From a virus: a stretch of 64,000 bases of DNA. The notes beneath the pieces were generated by a model. That model did not search any database. It saw nothing but the letters and a program-made list of their open reading frames with translations, and was not told the origin of the DNA. Every line of letters starts with the position of its first letter. The first letter of the stretch is position 1. Shown here in pieces: positions 34,269 through 42,322 of this stretch. Both the position numbers and the translations under genes were made by a program. The stretch is from positions 1 to 64,000 of the IMG/VR virus record IMGVR_UViG_3300024520_000049; one strand, given 5' to 3'.

Positions 34269-35258
34269 ATGCCCGACGTACAAAATGCACCCGGAGTTGC
34301 TCCATCAGTACCTACCGGCGTTATGAATCAGCGTATCCTCGAAAGTCTCGAGCGCGGTGAAACCAAGAAAGCTCAGGACGCGTCTACCCAGTTTACGCGC
34401 ACTCAGCTTCGTGAAGATTCCTTCGCGTATCAAATCTTGCCGCCCGAACAGGCTACCGATGACATGCTCGATAAGAGCTTGACCAACGACCTGCCTCAGA
34501 TCATCTGGGAACTGGAGCCTGACAGCCCCGGTGCGAAGTGGATTCCGCTTCAGACCATTCCAGAAGGCGAGTACATCCAAGGTTCCAAGTACCTCATCCC
34601 AATGGCCCGCATCGTTACTCCCAAGTACACGAAGGACATTGATGAGTTGCGCACCTACCGGATGGATCTCCGCAAGGTTCTTACTGACAACAGTATCAAA
34701 GACGGCCTGGCCGAGTACGATGGCAAGTTCATCGAGACGGTCAACAGCATTGTCGAAGATACGACTGGTGGTGTGGGCACTCCCCAGACCTTTACTGGTA
34801 AGATCCAGTGGCGCACGTTCGCTGGTGGCTTGAGCCGCGAAAACTTGGCCGAAGCCAAGAAGATGATGCCTTCTGGCTCTACCTTCGCCGGTTTCGAAGA
34901 CAAGTTCCGCCTCCGTAACCACGTCATGCTGATGAACGACGTGACTGCTCAGGAATTCCTGAAGTACGAACGTGAAGAAGCTGGTGGCGATCTCTCAGAA
35001 GAAATGTTCCGCAATGGTCTGACCATGTCGAAGATTTTTGGCCTGAAGACGATCTTCACCATCAAGGGCGGTCTTGTTCCTGACAATACCGTTTACTTCT
35101 TCGCAGCACCTGAGTTCCTCGGTAAGGCGTTCTACCTTACTGACTGGACCATGTACCTGAAGAAAGAAGCATACTTCATTGAGTGCTTCTCTTACTGGCT
35201 CGGTGGTTTCGCACTGGGTAACGTCGCTGGCGTTGCTCGCGCGGACTTCACGCCGTAA
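34269..35258 (+). CDS. Major capsid protein
   Basis: 329 residues, probable HK97-fold capsid shell protein. N-terminal 60 residues are polar (possible delta-like or trimmed region). The body contains long helices and beta strands (DELRTYRMDLRKVLTDNSIK; FRLRNHVMLMNDVTAQEFLK) and the C-terminus is a compact aromatic-rich strand (WTMYLKKEAYFIECFSYWLG). Its own promoter-like sequence, strong ribosome site and a terminator right after it fit a highly expressed gene. Protease and scaffold genes precede it. Capsid identity is inferred from position, size and style; no motif is diagnostic. Confidence 0.82.
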   Translation: MPDVQNAPGVAPSVPTGVMNQRILESLERGETKKAQDASTQFTRTQLREDSFAYQILPPEQATDDMLDKSLTNDLPQIIWELEPDSPGAKWIPLQTIPEGEYIQGSKYLIPMARIVTPKYTKDIDELRTYRMDLRKVLTDNSIKDGLAEYDGKFIETVNSIVEDTTGGVGTPQTFTGKIQWRTFAGGLSRENLAEAKKMMPSGSTFAGFEDKFRLRNHVMLMNDVTAQEFLKYEREEAGGDLSEEMFRNGLTMSKIFGLKTIFTIKGGLVPDNTVYFFAAPEFLGKAFYLTDWTMYLKKEAYFIECFSYWLGGFALGNVAGVARADFTP

Positions 35259-35293
35259 GGTATGGACACAGCAGCATTGTTGTGATACATTCA

Positions 35294-35333
35294 GGGTGTC
35301 TGGGTAAGATTTACTCAGGCACCCATTTTTTTT
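35294..35333 (+). terminator. Intrinsic terminator after the major capsid gene
   Basis: A 14-bp stem (two G-T pairs) with 3-nt loop: left arm 35294-35307, right arm 35311-35324, followed by A and eight T (35326-35333). The next gene's ribosome site AAAGGAG (35337-35343) starts only 3 nt later, so the downstream genes have no room for their own promoter. Confidence 0.92.
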
Positions 35334-35349
35334 CGTAAAGGAGACTCAA

Positions 35350-35913
35350 ATGGACCAGGTACTCGGATTCGCGCCAGACACAAACTGGCTGGAAGGCTTC
35401 GCCAAAGCAGCAGAGGACGCTGGCATTTGCGGAGAACAAGCTGTTGCAGAGCTTCTCAAAGCTGCAAGCCGCATCAAGCTGATGCAAGAAGATCCAAATT
35501 TCACTGCCGGCTATAACGCAGAGCTGGAGAAGAGTGCGCAAGCTGGCGGTATCGCCGGCGCGCTGTCTAAGCTAAAAGCACCAGGCCTCGTCGGTGCTGG
35601 TGCCTTGGGCGCAGGAGCAGGCTACGGTATTTACGATTACCTCAAGCGCCGCTGGGGCCGGAACCTGGAAGACCAGGAAATGACACGTTGGCATGAAGCG
35701 CTCGCCGACAGCGGGCTGCCTACCTGGCAGAAGAACCTTCTCAGTCGCGATCGTTTAGGTCAGGAGCACACCAAGCACCGTCAAGCAGGCTCTGCATTCC
35801 GTAACTTCGGAGGCGGGGGCGGTCATCGTCACGGCGGAGGTGGCGGCTACGGCACTCGCCCGTACGATCACGATTCTTACTATACCCCATGGTGGCAACG
35901 CAGGCGGAACTAG
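35350..35913 (+). CDS. Unknown virion-type protein with degenerate motif and glycine zipper
   Basis: 187 residues. The N-terminus (WLEGFAKAAEDAGICG, from about residue 13) is a degenerate relative of the recurring motif. A glycine-zipper stretch at about 78-95 (PGLVGAGALGAGAGYGIYDY) and then a basic helix follow. The C-terminal 40 residues are Gly/His-rich (GGGGGHRHGGGGGYG) with a Tyr/Trp/Arg end. The His/Gly run could bind metal. It follows the capsid terminator and begins the neck module, so it may be a low-copy head or ejection protein. Function unknown. Confidence 0.65.
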   Translation: MDQVLGFAPDTNWLEGFAKAAEDAGICGEQAVAELLKAASRIKLMQEDPNFTAGYNAELEKSAQAGGIAGALSKLKAPGLVGAGALGAGAGYGIYDYLKRRWGRNLEDQEMTRWHEALADSGLPTWQKNLLSRDRLGQEHTKHRQAGSAFRNFGGGGGHRHGGGGGYGTRPYDHDSYYTPWWQRRRN

Positions 35914-35916
35914 ATC

Positions 35917-36351
35917 ATGGCAGACAATCCTGTTGGAAATGAAGGTTTCATCAGTGAGTTGGATGTCCGGATCTTTATGAGGGATAACAACCCCGAGGCC
36001 AATGTGCTGCTGGGGGATTATGAGTTCGCCCCTGAAGAGATCCGCACAGCCCAGACCCTCTGCGTGGATCGCTGGAATGACACCCCACCACAAGTAGGCA
36101 ACTACACTGTAACAAATTTCCCCTGGCGCTACTTCCTGCTTATGGGCACTGTAGCGAACCTTCTCACAATTGCCGCACACGGCTATCGACGTAATCATCT
36201 AACCTACAACGTCCCTGGCGGGTCTATCAATGATCAGGACAAGGCGCCGGCGTATGACGCTGCCGCGGCCAAGATCGGGAAAGACTTTAGCGACTGGCTA
36301 ATGACGCAGAAAGTCGCTCAGAACATGAACCAGGGGTGGGGCACCGTCTGA
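35917..36351 (+). CDS. Putative head-tail connector (neck) protein
   Basis: 144 residues, helical, with FISELDVRIFMRD, FAPEEIRTAQTLCVDRWND and a hydrophobic FPWRYFLLMGTVANLLTIAA segment. Size and place directly after the capsid and before neck genes fit a head-completion/connector protein. No diagnostic motif, so the role is inferred from order: capsid, neck, tail terminator, sheath. Confidence 0.62.
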   Translation: MADNPVGNEGFISELDVRIFMRDNNPEANVLLGDYEFAPEEIRTAQTLCVDRWNDTPPQVGNYTVTNFPWRYFLLMGTVANLLTIAAHGYRRNHLTYNVPGGSINDQDKAPAYDAAAAKIGKDFSDWLMTQKVAQNMNQGWGTV

Positions 36352-36352
36352 T

Positions 36353-37147
36353 ATGATCAAAAAGTTCGAGGTATTCCCAGGGTACTACGGGGGCTTCTCC
36401 TTCCTCTGGGAGGTTGACCCGAACACCAAGCTGAAGCTGCCCTGGTCATTTCAGGTGGAAGAGTCCGAGACCGGCATTGACGATTTTGAGGACATCTCCC
36501 CCGCCGTAGTTAATGCGTTTGCATGGCAGGAGCCGAAACCGCGCAAGAAGTTCAACAAGGACCGCAACTTGTTCTTCCGCGTCAAGATGACATCGGAGAG
36601 TGGGGTTTGCTACTCCCAAGCCCGTACAGCTACAGGCGACCTGCCGCTGAAGGAGTATTTGTACGCACGGGAGATCATGCGCAAAGAGCTCCTGCAGATG
36701 CGGAACATGGCCGCGGTGGGCGTCAGCTTCTGGCGAAAGATGCAGACAGGCATGTCCTGCAAGAACTGCCTGGACCCGATCACCCAGGAGATCATCGACC
36801 CCGATTGCCCCGTGTGTAACGGCACAAAGTTCTTGGGTGGCTACCACGGACCTTATTACGGGTTCGCGACCTTTTCTGTGACTCGGGTGCACAAGAAGCA
36901 CGCTGAGGATGGTGCTGGGGTAGACGACGATCGCATGCATCAAGTTCGCATGATCGGGCATCCCGCGATGATCCGTGACGATGTTATCGTAGACATCGCG
37001 GGTGACCGGAGGTACATTGTAGACGAAGTAGCCAGCGAGCTGGAGCTTCGCCGCATACCCATCATTCAAATTCTGCAGGTACATGAGGCAGAGCGCTGCG
37101 ATATAGTCCATAAATTAGGAGAGCCCAATGCCCCAGCTGTCTGTTGA
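36353..37147 (+). CDS. Putative neck / head-closure protein with zinc-like cysteines
   Basis: 264 residues. The central CKNCLDP ... CPVCNGTKFLGGY (about 143-170) is a CxxC...CxxC pattern with a following Gly-Gly-Tyr, seen in phage head-closure/neck proteins. The N-terminal half has aromatic beta-rich segments (VFPGYYGGFSFLWE), and the C-terminal half resembles a small beta domain (VIVDIAGDRRYIVDEV). The start follows the previous stop by one base. Ends 20 nt inside the next gene. Confidence 0.66.
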   Translation: MIKKFEVFPGYYGGFSFLWEVDPNTKLKLPWSFQVEESETGIDDFEDISPAVVNAFAWQEPKPRKKFNKDRNLFFRVKMTSESGVCYSQARTATGDLPLKEYLYAREIMRKELLQMRNMAAVGVSFWRKMQTGMSCKNCLDPITQEIIDPDCPVCNGTKFLGGYHGPYYGFATFSVTRVHKKHAEDGAGVDDDRMHQVRMIGHPAMIRDDVIVDIAGDRRYIVDEVASELELRRIPIIQILQVHEAERCDIVHKLGEPNAPAVC

Positions 37148-37781
37148 CGAGATCCTCGCGCAGCCTGCCGTGAGCGTCCTGGGGCACATCCGCCGGGATC
37201 CGCTGGTACTCTCTGGACTGTTCATTGAGATCACAAAGCAACTTTACCTGGCCCCCGAACACATGTTTCACACGGTGAAGACGTGGATTCCCAACGAGGA
37301 GGACCCCGAAGCGCCAAAAGGGGTGTTCATTGACGCAGCAGGGAACTGGGACGATGCGCATGTGAACCGCCGCCCAGGAATTTTCATCGATATAGGTGAT
37401 TTGCTGTATAGTCAGGAAGGGGTGCAAGGAATCTCAGATAACGCTGGTTTTAACCTGTCTGAGGGTGTAACCTATTACAGCAGGTTGGTAAAAGGATCTG
37501 TATCGTGGGTACACCTTGGCAAAACACGCGGTCAGGTGTTACAGTATGGAAGTGTTACTTTGGATCTTATCGACGGTTTTAGCGATGTGATTCAGAAGGA
37601 CTTCTGTTTTGAAAAGTTCGACGTACGCGGTATATTGAGACCCAAGCAGCGTAAGGATAAACCAAAAGAGTGGATGTGCTTAGTTCAGGCGGACTTCCAG
37701 TTCCAGGAAAACTTCGGCGTCAAGCTCGAATCCCCCAAATTAAAAACTATCACGTTCACCAAAAACTCCCTGGGCTGTTAG
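37128..37781 (+). CDS. Putative tail terminator / neck protein
   Basis: 217 residues. N-terminal helix (SVDEILAQPAVSVLGHI), then a mixed alpha/beta body (FIEITKQLYLAPEHMFHTVK; YGSVTLDLIDGFSDVIQKD) and a beta-rich C-terminus. Directly upstream of the sheath gene, where tail terminators lie in myoviruses. Ribosome site TAGGAGAG. Assigned by position; no specific motif. Confidence 0.58.
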   Translation: MPQLSVDEILAQPAVSVLGHIRRDPLVLSGLFIEITKQLYLAPEHMFHTVKTWIPNEEDPEAPKGVFIDAAGNWDDAHVNRRPGIFIDIGDLLYSQEGVQGISDNAGFNLSEGVTYYSRLVKGSVSWVHLGKTRGQVLQYGSVTLDLIDGFSDVIQKDFCFEKFDVRGILRPKQRKDKPKEWMCLVQADFQFQENFGVKLESPKLKTITFTKNSLGC

Positions 37782-37809
37782 TCAGGCAAACAAGAAGGAG
37801 AATATAATC

Positions 37810-40800
37810 ATGGCATATGTACGGCCACAAGTACAGGTCTTCCAGGAGTTCCAGACGGCTCCGCAGGAGGTGGTACAAAACCTCAACGCGTTTATTTTCG
37901 GGCCCAATTACCAGCTTTTCCGCTTCTCGGAAGACGCTGAGAAGGACTTGATTGGCGTTGGAGAATACGATAAAGATGCTGGCAACAGCGTTTCGTACCC
38001 TAATCAGCCATCCAACACGACAGTCGATGTCGATTATGTGAAGGTTTTCGCAGAGGACGTGCTCCTCCGCTACATCACTTTTGCAGAGGATGCTGACAAC
38101 CCACTTATGGCCGTAAGCTCAGTCGAGCGTAACCGCCTTCGCGCTGCACCCAAAGTGGGCGCTGTAGATGAGGTTACGACCGGCCCGACCATCGACGAAG
38201 CTGGTGGCTACCACACCGGCCGCATCGATTTGCCTGAGTCTTACTACCTCACCCCAAAAGCCACGTTCGACCTGGGCACCGTTGATGGTGTTTATGAGTA
38301 CGTGACGACTGAAGGTGAAACTGGCGAGATCGACATTCCGGACGACGCAACTACCGCAAGTGTTATTGTTCAAGGTCCCGACGGGATCACGCTGGACTTC
38401 GACACGGCTGGTACTGTTCAGTCGCCGATCGTCGCGACGTTCGAGGACGATTTGGGCGCGAGCTTCACTTTGGAAGCCACACTCAGCCGTCGCGCAGCGC
38501 AGATTGACTTTGCGATTCTCGCTGCAGCTCTCCGTATCAATGTGGATGCAGCCGCTGGTGCCCTTGCAGGTACCTACGACTCCGTCGCACACATCCTGAC
38601 GCTGGCGTTCGCAGTCACGGACTCTCTGGCGGCTATCCGTACAGAGCTGCTCTCTGGACTTGCAGCCGGCCAGGCTGACTTCCTGATCGAGTTCACTGTG
38701 AGCGAGATTACAGGCGGTGCAGGTATCGGAGATGCGGTAACAGCAGTCGACCAGGACGCGGCCAGTGTTGCAACTGTGGCTGACATTGATGTCTTCCCAG
38801 TGGCGCATCGCATTCCTATTACTGAGAACACCATCGTGTTTCAGACAGCCAACGGGTTCGCCCGCCACCCGGGACTCCTCCGGGACGTTCTGGTCGGTGA
38901 CCGCATTCGCTGGACTGTTACCTCTGCGTTGACAACCAACACAGAAGTGAAGATGGCCAAAGTGGTCGGCTTTGAAGCTGATCTCACTAACCCGACACTG
39001 GGTTTGGCAGCCCCTAAAGGCGGCAACAAAGCTTCTGCAGCAGGTGACGATCTGTCCTCTGGTGCGGCGCTCATCACAGCCGGCGGCGATAACCAGCGCG
39101 ATATGGATGGTGCAGCTACTGCAGCGTTTAGCTTGGGTGTTGCGGACTACGGATTGGGTGATCTGGCTCGCGGCGTCCTGGACTTCGCGGTTGCAATCAC
39201 TATCAGCAAGACCGGCCTGGCCGGAGTTGCTGAAGCGACAGTTGAGTACGCCAGCGGGATCTACCGCCGTACCTCTGTACCGATCGAAGCCACAGGCACT
39301 GAAGATGGTCAAATCCACATTGGCAACAACGTTTACCTCAACTTCGAAGTTGGCGGCGGTGATGCAGATGCGGAGTTCCAGCTTGGTGACGTTTACACTG
39401 CCGCAGTGGGTACGCCCGTTACAGCAGTAACAAATCAGGTTGTCTCCGGTGATTACACTGGACAGGGTGACACCACCTATGTGGTGGATGTTCTCCGTGG
39501 CGGGGTCTTCGACCGCGTGACAATTGACACCGACGGTCTGACACAGGCATCTGGCGCGACTATCACTTCAGATCTGGCGGCTTGGCTCGGCGGTGATGTT
39601 GATGACGAGTACGTGCTCGAGTGTGCTGTTGCTGGGTCAATCACCACGGCACAGTGGACTGCGAAGAGCGTGAACGGCGATATCCAAACAGGCATCTCGT
39701 TCGCCGGCCTGGGCATCGGCAACAAACGCACGATCGGCAGCAAGGGCCTTGAGGTCTATTTGACACATGGCGGAACACCGGCGTTTGCTGTAGGTGATTA
39801 CTTCGTCGTCTCGGTTAAAGCCGCGCGTCCACAAGTCCGCGTCACAGACTCTGCTGGCCTCGACCAGGAGATCTCCTCTATCGCCAACGATGGCGACGCT
39901 ATCACCCTCGGGCTGAACGGCGGCTCCATCACCTTCCCAGCAAACTCCAATACCCTTGGCGGTGTTGCAGCGGCTGGTGGTCTGGTACTGGGAGACAGCT
40001 GGACGGTTGAGGCCAAAGCATCTGCTGAGGGTCCCATCCAGACATTGGTCCTCTCAGACGACGTGTTTGATGAAGTCACTCCTGGCCAAGAGGCTAACGG
40101 CGACTCAAACCACGAACCTGATCTGTTCGAGATCGACTTGTTCCTGATACAAAACAGCGCAGAAATCCCCGAAGAGCAGCATGACCCGGCCTTCGCGCCA
40201 GGCACGTTCAACTGGGAAGCTGACGAGAACGGCGTTGAGATCAACGACGGTATCACGCTGCAGGACGCGAGCTGGGTTGACGGATTCGGTGCACAGCCTT
40301 ATCTGGAAATGTGGGAAGGCGACCTTCTGGTCGAATACCGCGCGCTGTTGCAAGAGTACACGAACGGGATCTTCGGTATCACCGATATCTCTGAAGTGGC
40401 GCTGCAGCTGGGCACGATCCATCCTGACAACCCGCTGGCACAAGGTGTGTATAAGGCGATGGAGAACTCTGGAAGTGTCACAGTATACTTCATGGCGACT
40501 CCTTCCGACGACCTCCTCGGTTTCAGCACAGTGCTTAACCGCGCCAGCTTGACTGACATCGTTTATGCCTTTGCTCCAGTTACCCGGGATGAAGCCATCC
40601 TGGCTCTGGTTGAAGGTCATGTCGAAAACATGTCCAATGAAGTTCAGAAGAAATGGCGTATCGCGTTCTTTGGTACCGAGACTCCTTCGACCGGTGTTGT
40701 GGCAAACAGCACGAACCATCCCACCAATGCGGATTGGATGGCAACGATCAAGGACGACCCGACCACCAGCGGAACACAATACACCCGTGTGGAGCTCACA

Positions 40801-41661
40801 GAAGATGCAGATCTGCTGTCGGGCCTGAAAGCGGGCGATACCGTCCACTTCCGGTTCTCCACAGATGCCTGGGGCAACCAGACACATCTGACCGGAGAAG
40901 TTGCTTCCGTTGAAACCGACAAGGTATTCTACCTCAAGGATGACGTTGGCTTCGAAATCGATCCGGCAGAGAAGATCGAACTCTACCACCCGCTCTCGAC
41001 ACAGGAGATTGCAGACGCTACCGCAGCCCGCTCCGCGGCTTTCGGCGACCGACGCATCTACCACGTGTTCCCTGACAGCCTAGGTGCCTTTGGTACGACC
41101 CTTACTGCGGAATACGGCGCTTGCGCCATCGCCGGCCTCACAGCCAGTGTACTCCCGCAGCAGGGCCTGACCAACATTGAGGTTAACGGCTTCGACGATA
41201 TTCCGGCAGTGTACAGTGTGTTCAACGCTGACCAGCTGGATACGATCGCCGGGGGTGGAACGCTCATCATCATGCAGGAGACCCTTGGAGGCAATATCTT
41301 TGTCCGCCATCAGATCTCCACCGCATACGGTGAAAATGATCTGAACCAGAGTGAGTTGAGCTTGGTTAAAAACCTTGACTCAATCAGCTACATCTACGCG
41401 AATGCGCTGAGACCCTTCATCGGAGTCTTCAACGTAACGCCGGATGTGATCGACCAGATCTCTCTGGAGGTCCGGAACATCCTGGCATCCCTGGGCTCAC
41501 TTACTGACGCCCTGGGAACTGTCAGTCCGCAGATCATCCTGGAAGGAAGTGAGCTGTCGAATATCCAACAGCACCCAGTGCTGAAGGACCGCTTACTGAT
41601 CACCGTAAACTTGAACCTGCCAGTGCCCCTCAATGTCATTGAGATGCACTTGGTCGTTTAA
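37810..41661 (+). CDS. Contractile tail sheath protein, unusually long
   Basis: 1283 residues, against roughly 400-700 in most phages. The N-terminus (MAYVRPQVQVFQEF) and the last 300 residues (GGTLIIMQETLGGNIFVRHQ; NALRPFIGVFNVTPDVIDQI; PLNVIEMHLVV) are characteristic of sheath proteins. Between about 130 and 800 lie several beta-rich inserted domains, rich in Thr/Ala/Asp, such as GDTTYVVDVLRGGVFDRVTI and GDYFVVSVKAARP. These probably project from the sheath surface. Strong ribosome site AGAAGGAG. Its product contracts around the tube at 41680 during infection. Confidence 0.9.
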   Translation: MAYVRPQVQVFQEFQTAPQEVVQNLNAFIFGPNYQLFRFSEDAEKDLIGVGEYDKDAGNSVSYPNQPSNTTVDVDYVKVFAEDVLLRYITFAEDADNPLMAVSSVERNRLRAAPKVGAVDEVTTGPTIDEAGGYHTGRIDLPESYYLTPKATFDLGTVDGVYEYVTTEGETGEIDIPDDATTASVIVQGPDGITLDFDTAGTVQSPIVATFEDDLGASFTLEATLSRRAAQIDFAILAAALRINVDAAAGALAGTYDSVAHILTLAFAVTDSLAAIRTELLSGLAAGQADFLIEFTVSEITGGAGIGDAVTAVDQDAASVATVADIDVFPVAHRIPITENTIVFQTANGFARHPGLLRDVLVGDRIRWTVTSALTTNTEVKMAKVVGFEADLTNPTLGLAAPKGGNKASAAGDDLSSGAALITAGGDNQRDMDGAATAAFSLGVADYGLGDLARGVLDFAVAITISKTGLAGVAEATVEYASGIYRRTSVPIEATGTEDGQIHIGNNVYLNFEVGGGDADAEFQLGDVYTAAVGTPVTAVTNQVVSGDYTGQGDTTYVVDVLRGGVFDRVTIDTDGLTQASGATITSDLAAWLGGDVDDEYVLECAVAGSITTAQWTAKSVNGDIQTGISFAGLGIGNKRTIGSKGLEVYLTHGGTPAFAVGDYFVVSVKAARPQVRVTDSAGLDQEISSIANDGDAITLGLNGGSITFPANSNTLGGVAAAGGLVLGDSWTVEAKASAEGPIQTLVLSDDVFDEVTPGQEANGDSNHEPDLFEIDLFLIQNSAEIPEEQHDPAFAPGTFNWEADENGVEINDGITLQDASWVDGFGAQPYLEMWEGDLLVEYRALLQEYTNGIFGITDISEVALQLGTIHPDNPLAQGVYKAMENSGSVTVYFMATPSDDLLGFSTVLNRASLTDIVYAFAPVTRDEAILALVEGHVENMSNEVQKKWRIAFFGTETPSTGVVANSTNHPTNADWMATIKDDPTTSGTQYTRVELTEDADLLSGLKAGDTVHFRFSTDAWGNQTHLTGEVASVETDKVFYLKDDVGFEIDPAEKIELYHPLSTQEIADATAARSAAFGDRRIYHVFPDSLGAFGTTLTAEYGACAIAGLTASVLPQQGLTNIEVNGFDDIPAVYSVFNADQLDTIAGGGTLIIMQETLGGNIFVRHQISTAYGENDLNQSELSLVKNLDSISYIYANALRPFIGVFNVTPDVIDQISLEVRNILASLGSLTDALGTVSPQIILEGSELSNIQQHPVLKDRLLITVNLNLPVPLNVIEMHLVV

Positions 41662-41679
41662 TAAAAGGAGATTATCGCA

Positions 41680-42195
41680 ATGGCTGATATCTTTGGATAC
41701 CAACGGTCGCCGAAGCCCGCAGGGGTGTTCTCTACGGAGAACTCCAAGCTCATCTTCGCCTCAGGCTTTGCGCCTGCGGACGATACGGGCGCCCTGGGTG
41801 CAAAAGGCTACCTCGTGCAGAATTGGAACATTCAGTACCAACAGCAGGTACAGGAAGTGTTTGAGCTTGGCTCGAATGCCTTGTACTGGGTCAAGGGCCG
41901 CCCGCAAGGGACAGGCTCCATCCAGCGTGTTGTTGGGCCGCGTGATGCCTCCAGACCTGGCACGCTATTCCCTGCGGAAGCTTACGACATCTGTGAAGGT
42001 GGTGTACGCTTTGAGCTCAAGGTCAAGTCAGGCAACTGCGGGGGCATTGGCTCCTTGTCGTTTGACACCTTCAGCGAAGTGGGTATCAACATGGATGGCT
42101 GCGTTATTACCTCTATCGGGTTCAACGCTGCCGTACAGGATACTCGTGTCATGGAGAACATCGCATGGAGGTTCGCATTCCTGGAAGTCTCCTAA
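41680..42195 (+). CDS. Tail tube protein
   Basis: 171 residues, beta-rich (GYLVQNWNIQYQQQVQEVFE; LGSNALYWVKGRPQGTGSIQ), matching the size and style of contractile-tail tube proteins of the gp19 type. It lies directly after the sheath gene with an AAAAGGAG ribosome site, and is followed by a strong terminator. Sheath-then-tube order is conserved in myoviruses. Confidence 0.87.
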   Translation: MADIFGYQRSPKPAGVFSTENSKLIFASGFAPADDTGALGAKGYLVQNWNIQYQQQVQEVFELGSNALYWVKGRPQGTGSIQRVVGPRDASRPGTLFPAEAYDICEGGVRFELKVKSGNCGGIGSLSFDTFSEVGINMDGCVITSIGFNAAVQDTRVMENIAWRFAFLEVS

Positions 42196-42265
42196 TCTGA
42201 CACAAAAACATACAGCTTAATTTGCTGGGACGAAACACGAACCGCTGAGTGACCTCAGAATTTCC

Positions 42266-42309
42266 AGCCCTGGCCTGCGCTACAAATGTGTTTGGCCAGG
42301 GCTTTTTTT
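42266..42309 (+). terminator. Intrinsic terminator after sheath and tube genes
   Basis: Perfect 10-bp stem AGCCCTGGCC (42266-42275) and GGCCAGGGCT (42294-42303) with an 18-nt loop, followed by a run of seven T (42303-42309). The next gene starts 14 nt later with its ribosome site GGAAGA, leaving no room for a promoter after the hairpin. Confidence 0.94.
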
Positions 42310-42322
42310 ATGGAAGAATAAT

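Noticed and set aside
35263-35291. Promoter-like TGGACA with 17-nt spacing to TACATT
   Set aside because: Transcripts would start right at the terminator stem, and the -10 is only four of six.
38119-39318. 399-codon open frame on the minus strand opposite the sheath gene
   Set aside because: Antisense to a clear sheath gene, Cys/Arg-rich product, no ribosome site; an artefact of codon bias.
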